Source of the DNA: Clostridiales bacterium
GTDB lineage: Bacteria > Bacillota > Clostridia > Christensenellales > Borkfalkiaceae
DNA length: 64,000 nt
NCBI GenBank assembly: GCA_015071005.1
Contig: SVIG01000001.1
Coordinates: 248,001 to 312,000 of the forward strand
Direction of reading: 5' to 3'
Part shown: in pieces, positions 61,081 to 64,000 of the stretch
Layout of the letters: every line of letters begins with the position of its first letter
Position numbering within the stretch: position 1 is the stretch's first letter
Position numbers and translations under genes: made by a program
Notes under the pieces: generated by a model
What the model saw: the letters and a program-made list of their open reading frames with translations, nothing else
Told to the model about the DNA's origin: nothing
Database searches by the model: none

Positions 61081-61896
61081 TCAAACGCCGCTATACGCAG
61101 AGAACCCACCGTCAACAGGAATAATCGTGCCCGTGACAAAACCGCTTGCGTTATCATCTGCAAGCCACATAAGCGTACCGATAAGGTCGGATATTTCGCC
61201 GAATTTCTTCATAGGCGTTGCTGCAAGGATTTTCCCTGTTCTTGCCGTTGGCGTGCCGTCTTCGTTAAATAAAAGGCTTCTGTTTTGATTTGTTACAAAG
61301 AACCCAGGCGCAATCGCATTGCATCGAATATTGCAGGGCGCAAAATGCACCGCAAGCCATTGTGTGAAGTTGGAAATACCTGCTTTTGCCGCGCTGTATG
61401 CAGGAATTTTAGTGAGCGGTCTATACGCATTCATAGACGAAATATTGATGATATTACCGCCCGTTTTAATCATATCCCTCGCAAACACCTGCGTTACCAA
61501 AAACGCACTGGTGATATTGAGGTCAAATACAAATTTCAGTCCACTTTCTTCCAAAGCAAAAAAGTCTTTCACCCCTTCTAAGTCGGGGGTCATTACTTCA
61601 TTATCCGTAGATGCTCTTGGATTGTTTCCGCCTGCACCGTTGATAAGAAAATTCACCGCACCAAAACTCTCGTTGATGACCTTTTTCGCTTCGATAATAC
61701 TTTCCTTGTCCAAGCAGTTGCAACGAATTGCAATCGCATTTTCGCCAATTTCATCCGCATACTTTTTCGCCGCATCGTAGTTAATGTCCAAAAGCGCTAC
61801 TTTCGCCCCTTCTTCCGCAAGAGCTTTTGCAAACGCGCTACAAATAATACCACCCGCACCCGTAATGGCGATTACTTTATTTTCAAGTTTTTTCAT
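61081..61896 (-). CDS. uxuB: SDR-type D-mannonate oxidoreductase (fructuronate reductase)
   Basis: 271 residues. Rossmann start ITGAGGII (11-18), catalytic Ser153/154 (NISSMNAYRP), Tyr167 and Lys171 (AYSAAKAG). In Firmicutes an SDR next to uxuA catalyses D-fructuronate to D-mannonate with NAD(P)H in the D-glucuronate pathway. The gene starts two bases after uxuA ends, with GGAG before the ATG. Other sugar-SDR roles cannot be excluded by sequence alone, but the neighbour makes this one likely. Confidence 0.85.
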   Translation of the reverse strand: MKKLENKVIAITGAGGIICSAFAKALAEEGAKVALLDINYDAAKKYADEIGENAIAIRCNCLDKESIIEAKKVINESFGAVNFLINGAGGNNPRASTDNEVMTPDLEGVKDFFALEESGLKFVFDLNITSAFLVTQVFARDMIKTGGNIINISSMNAYRPLTKIPAYSAAKAGISNFTQWLAVHFAPCNIRCNAIAPGFFVTNQNRSLLFNEDGTPTARTGKILAATPMKKFGEISDLIGTLMWLADDNASGFVTGTIIPVDGGFSAYSGV

Positions 61897-61898
61897 TT

Positions 61899-62978
61899 TT
61901 ATTGCTCCAATCTATCCAGCATATCCCATACGCCAAGCATATACATAATCCCAAGCGCTCTATCGTAAAGCCCATACCCAGGACGTACTTTCCCAGGGCC
62001 TTCATCCCAAAGGTGCCTACCATGGTCGGGACGAATGTATCCATTGAACCCACAATCGTGGTATGCTTTGAGTATTTCTAAAATACCCGTATCTCCGTCA
62101 CAATCACGATGACTCGCTTCCGAAAAGTCGCCATTAGGGAAATGCTTTACGTTGCGAATATGCGCAAACGCAATTCTATCACAATGCTTTCTAACGATTT
62201 CCGCTACGTTGTTGTTGGGATTTGCGTTCAAGCTACCTGAACAAAGGGTCAAGCAGTTGTATTCGTCGTCCACCATTTTCAAGAAACGGTCGATACTCGG
62301 CTCGTCCACCAAAAGCCTCGGCAAGCCGAAAATATCCCAAGGCGGATCGTCCATATGAATTGCCATTTTGATATCGCATTCACGACAAGTAGGCATAATC
62401 GCTTCCAAGAAATATTTCAAGTTTTCCCAAAGTTTTTCTTTCGTTACGGGCGCGTATGCCTTGAATAATTCATCCAATTTTGCCATACGCTCAGGCTCCC
62501 AACCAGGGAACGTCATATTGTACTTTTCCGTGAAATCAAGAATATACTTTGCCATGGCGTTATAGTCGTCTTGAATCATATTCTTTTCATAGAAAAGCGC
62601 CGTCGAGCCGTCGCCAACCTCGTGGAAAAGATTACTTCTCGTCCAGTCGAAAATAGGCATGAAATTATAACAAATCACTTTTACGCCGTACTTGGAAAGG
62701 TTACGAATGGTTTGCTTATAACTTTCAATATACATATCGCGCGTAGGCAAGCCGATTTTGATATCGTCGTGTACGTTCACCGATTCTACGACGTCAATAT
62801 TAAAGCCGTATTCGTCGCATTGTCTTTTGACTTCCGCAATTTCATGTTCCTGCCAAACTTCGCCGGGCATTTTATCGTGCAAAGCCCAAACAATGCCTTT
62901 TACGCCAGGAATTTGCTTGATATCCGACAATTTGATACGGTCATTTCCTTCACCGTACCATCGAAACGTCATTTGCAT
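61899..62978 (-). CDS. uxuA: Mannonate dehydratase
   Basis: 359 residues, the normal UxuA length. MTFRWYGEGNDRIKLSDIKQ, KVICYNFMPIFDWTR, MAIHMDDPPWDIFGLPR, the CSGSLNANPNN segment and the C-terminal RPDHGRHLW are the conserved barrel and metal-binding segments. It dehydrates D-mannonate to 2-keto-3-deoxygluconate. AAAGGAGAAATACT precedes the ATG. It lies between a glycosidase and the uxuB-like gene, a compact uronate operon. Confidence 0.96.
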   Translation of the reverse strand: MQMTFRWYGEGNDRIKLSDIKQIPGVKGIVWALHDKMPGEVWQEHEIAEVKRQCDEYGFNIDVVESVNVHDDIKIGLPTRDMYIESYKQTIRNLSKYGVKVICYNFMPIFDWTRSNLFHEVGDGSTALFYEKNMIQDDYNAMAKYILDFTEKYNMTFPGWEPERMAKLDELFKAYAPVTKEKLWENLKYFLEAIMPTCRECDIKMAIHMDDPPWDIFGLPRLLVDEPSIDRFLKMVDDEYNCLTLCSGSLNANPNNNVAEIVRKHCDRIAFAHIRNVKHFPNGDFSEASHRDCDGDTGILEILKAYHDCGFNGYIRPDHGRHLWDEGPGKVRPGYGLYDRALGIMYMLGVWDMLDRLEQ

Positions 62979-62996
62979 AGTATTTCTCCTTTATCG

Positions 62997-64000
62997 TTAA
63001 AATTTATTTAAGAACAAAATTGGTATTGCACTCCAACCATGGCAAAGACTACCCGCATTATCAAACGCGCTTGCCCCACCTATCGTTTCCCATACGGTAT
63101 CGCCTTGCTCTATCATCTTGCCGTATTCCCTGCGGATTTCATTCAATACCCACTCTTGATACTTTTCTTTATCCGTAGCAAGCAATGCCTCGTACTTAAA
63201 GATTTTCATACTCAACGAGCAATCGGAAAGTTCACCGTTTACAATCTTCTCGCAAACGTATTTCTTATCCAATTCCACCCCTGCAAGAATTGCCAAAGCA
63301 TTCCCTAAAACGGTATATTCGTCACCGCCTACAGTCATAGAGTACAATCCTACGTCCGCATTGTAAAAGGCTTCCTTCGTGCGCTTTTTACTTTCTTCGA
63401 GTAACTCCCCATACATAAACGATTTACCGATTTTTAGAGCAATTTCACGCAGATTTTGCAAAGCTAAAATAAACAGTAGGTTTATCATTAAATCCGGAAT
63501 CGCATCTTCCGTTCCGTGCAATTCTCCATCCAAATAAGGCGACCAATCGTAGAAATTCCAATGATTATTTCCCTCGAATTTTAGAACCAAGCCATTTTTT
63601 CGATTGTCAATAAAAACATTTAATATGGAAATAAGTTTATTATAAACTTCCTGCGCAAGCGTAATATCGCCCGTATTCTTGAGATATTCGTTTACCTGCA
63701 TAAAATAGTAAAGCGAAAACGAAGGTATCGTCAAATCCATACCACAGGGATAGCAAATTGCAAGCAAGCCGTCTTCACGCCTGTCTTGGCTGATGAGTTT
63801 TAAGTTCGAACGAACATATTCCGCATTACCGCCTTCAAATGCTTTATATCCGCAAAGCGCTTGATTGCGCGAATCATACACGTACAAGCATTGTTCTCTC
63901 CACGGTGTATCCACGTAATGCTCCATCATACAAAGTTTCAACGTATTTACGCAAGCATCGTATATCTTTTGATCTAATGCATTGTCAAGCTTTACTTGTT
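62997..64000 (-). CDS. Rhamnosidase-like (GH78-type) glycosidase, 5' end beyond window
   Basis: At least 334 residues; the frame is open to the window edge. An HYVDTPWREQCLYVYDSRNQ segment and NHWNFYDWSPY place it in the six-hairpin alpha-L-rhamnosidase (GH78-like) group, with acidic catalytic candidates in DWSPY and DTVWE. This is the catalytic (alpha/alpha)6 and C-terminal part; the N-terminal domains are outside. It lies 18 bases before uxuA, so it may release rhamnose next to uronic acid residues, as in pectin or ulvan-type glycans. Confidence 0.75.
   Translation of the reverse strand, partial: QVKLDNALDQKIYDACVNTLKLCMMEHYVDTPWREQCLYVYDSRNQALCGYKAFEGGNAEYVRSNLKLISQDRREDGLLAICYPCGMDLTIPSFSLYYFMQVNEYLKNTGDITLAQEVYNKLISILNVFIDNRKNGLVLKFEGNNHWNFYDWSPYLDGELHGTEDAIPDLMINLLFILALQNLREIALKIGKSFMYGELLEESKKRTKEAFYNADVGLYSMTVGGDEYTVLGNALAILAGVELDKKYVCEKIVNGELSDCSLSMKIFKYEALLATDKEKYQEWVLNEIRREYGKMIEQGDTVWETIGGASAFDNAGSLCHGWSAIPILFLNKF

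Noticed and set aside
1-64000. CRISPR array
   Set aside because: No regularly spaced 24-40 base repeats were seen; the short direct repeats (ACAGCACC, TTGGGAA) belong to oriT-like and attachment regions.

Overview
This window comes from a low-GC, Gram-positive-type anaerobe of the clostridial kind, most likely an uncultured gut Firmicute. The evidence is AGGAGG ribosome sites before almost every gene, near-consensus TTGACA/TATAAT promoters with 17-base spacers, lipoprotein signal peptides, a CUT1 sugar transporter and a clostridial-type conjugative element. Order or genus cannot be fixed from the sequence. Almost everything is on the minus strand.

Layout. (1) 1-14.9 kb is chromosomal carbohydrate use: one long operon (transcribed right to left) of a solute-binding lipoprotein, two permeases, a large secreted Ig-like protein, a DUF4838 (alpha-glucuronidase-like) lipoprotein, a BIG2/InlB-like lipoprotein, an uncharacterised 49-residue peptide and a secreted protein cut by the window edge. 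A GH3 glycosidase lies upstream with its own promoter; the two promoters share an upstream element. (2) 15.0-19.7 kb holds a SLOG-fold protein preceded by a strongly promoted, structured 185-nt RNA and two intrinsic terminators, a second structured intergenic stretch, and a 1,210-residue cell-surface Ig-repeat protein. (3) 19.7-40.06 kb is an integrative conjugative element (ICE) carrying VirD4, a MobP-type relaxase and accessory protein with a candidate oriT, VirB4, VirB6, VirB2- and VirB3-like membrane proteins, Dam and Dcm methylases, an amidoligase/GGCT pair and many small ICE-typical proteins. No integrase is seen at its left end.

(4) 40.16-59.93 kb is a second, nested element. It has split a host tRNA-Leu(UAA) gene inside the anticodon loop: the 5' part is at 40128-40166, the 3' part at 59930-59979, and the halves fit perfectly. 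The element brings its own intact tRNA-Leu(UAA) next to its tyrosine integrase. Its cargo is a HUH-type Rep protein, two candidate non-coding RNAs, a large predicted defence island (XRE regulator, C5 DNA methylase, Sel1 protein, HEPN-RecQ-like helicase, coiled-coil membrane protein, then a second transcription unit with a GHKL ATPase, unknown proteins, an EVE-like protein and Vsr), three plus-strand genes behind a nested inverted repeat, an AbiE toxin-antitoxin pair, and an HNH protein with a switch-like structured leader. A truncated second integrase (60118-60654) shows that an older related element once sat at the same tRNA.

(5) 61.0-64.0 kb returns to chromosomal sugar-acid catabolism: uxuB-like SDR, uxuA and a rhamnosidase-like glycosidase cut by the window end. 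With the DUF4838 protein on the far side, this suggests a plant- or mucin-glycan locus using uronic acids, now separated by about 40 kb of inserted DNA.

The most novel part is the 44.4-55.3 kb island: its parts are typical of methylation-linked defence, but I do not recognise the whole combination as a named system.
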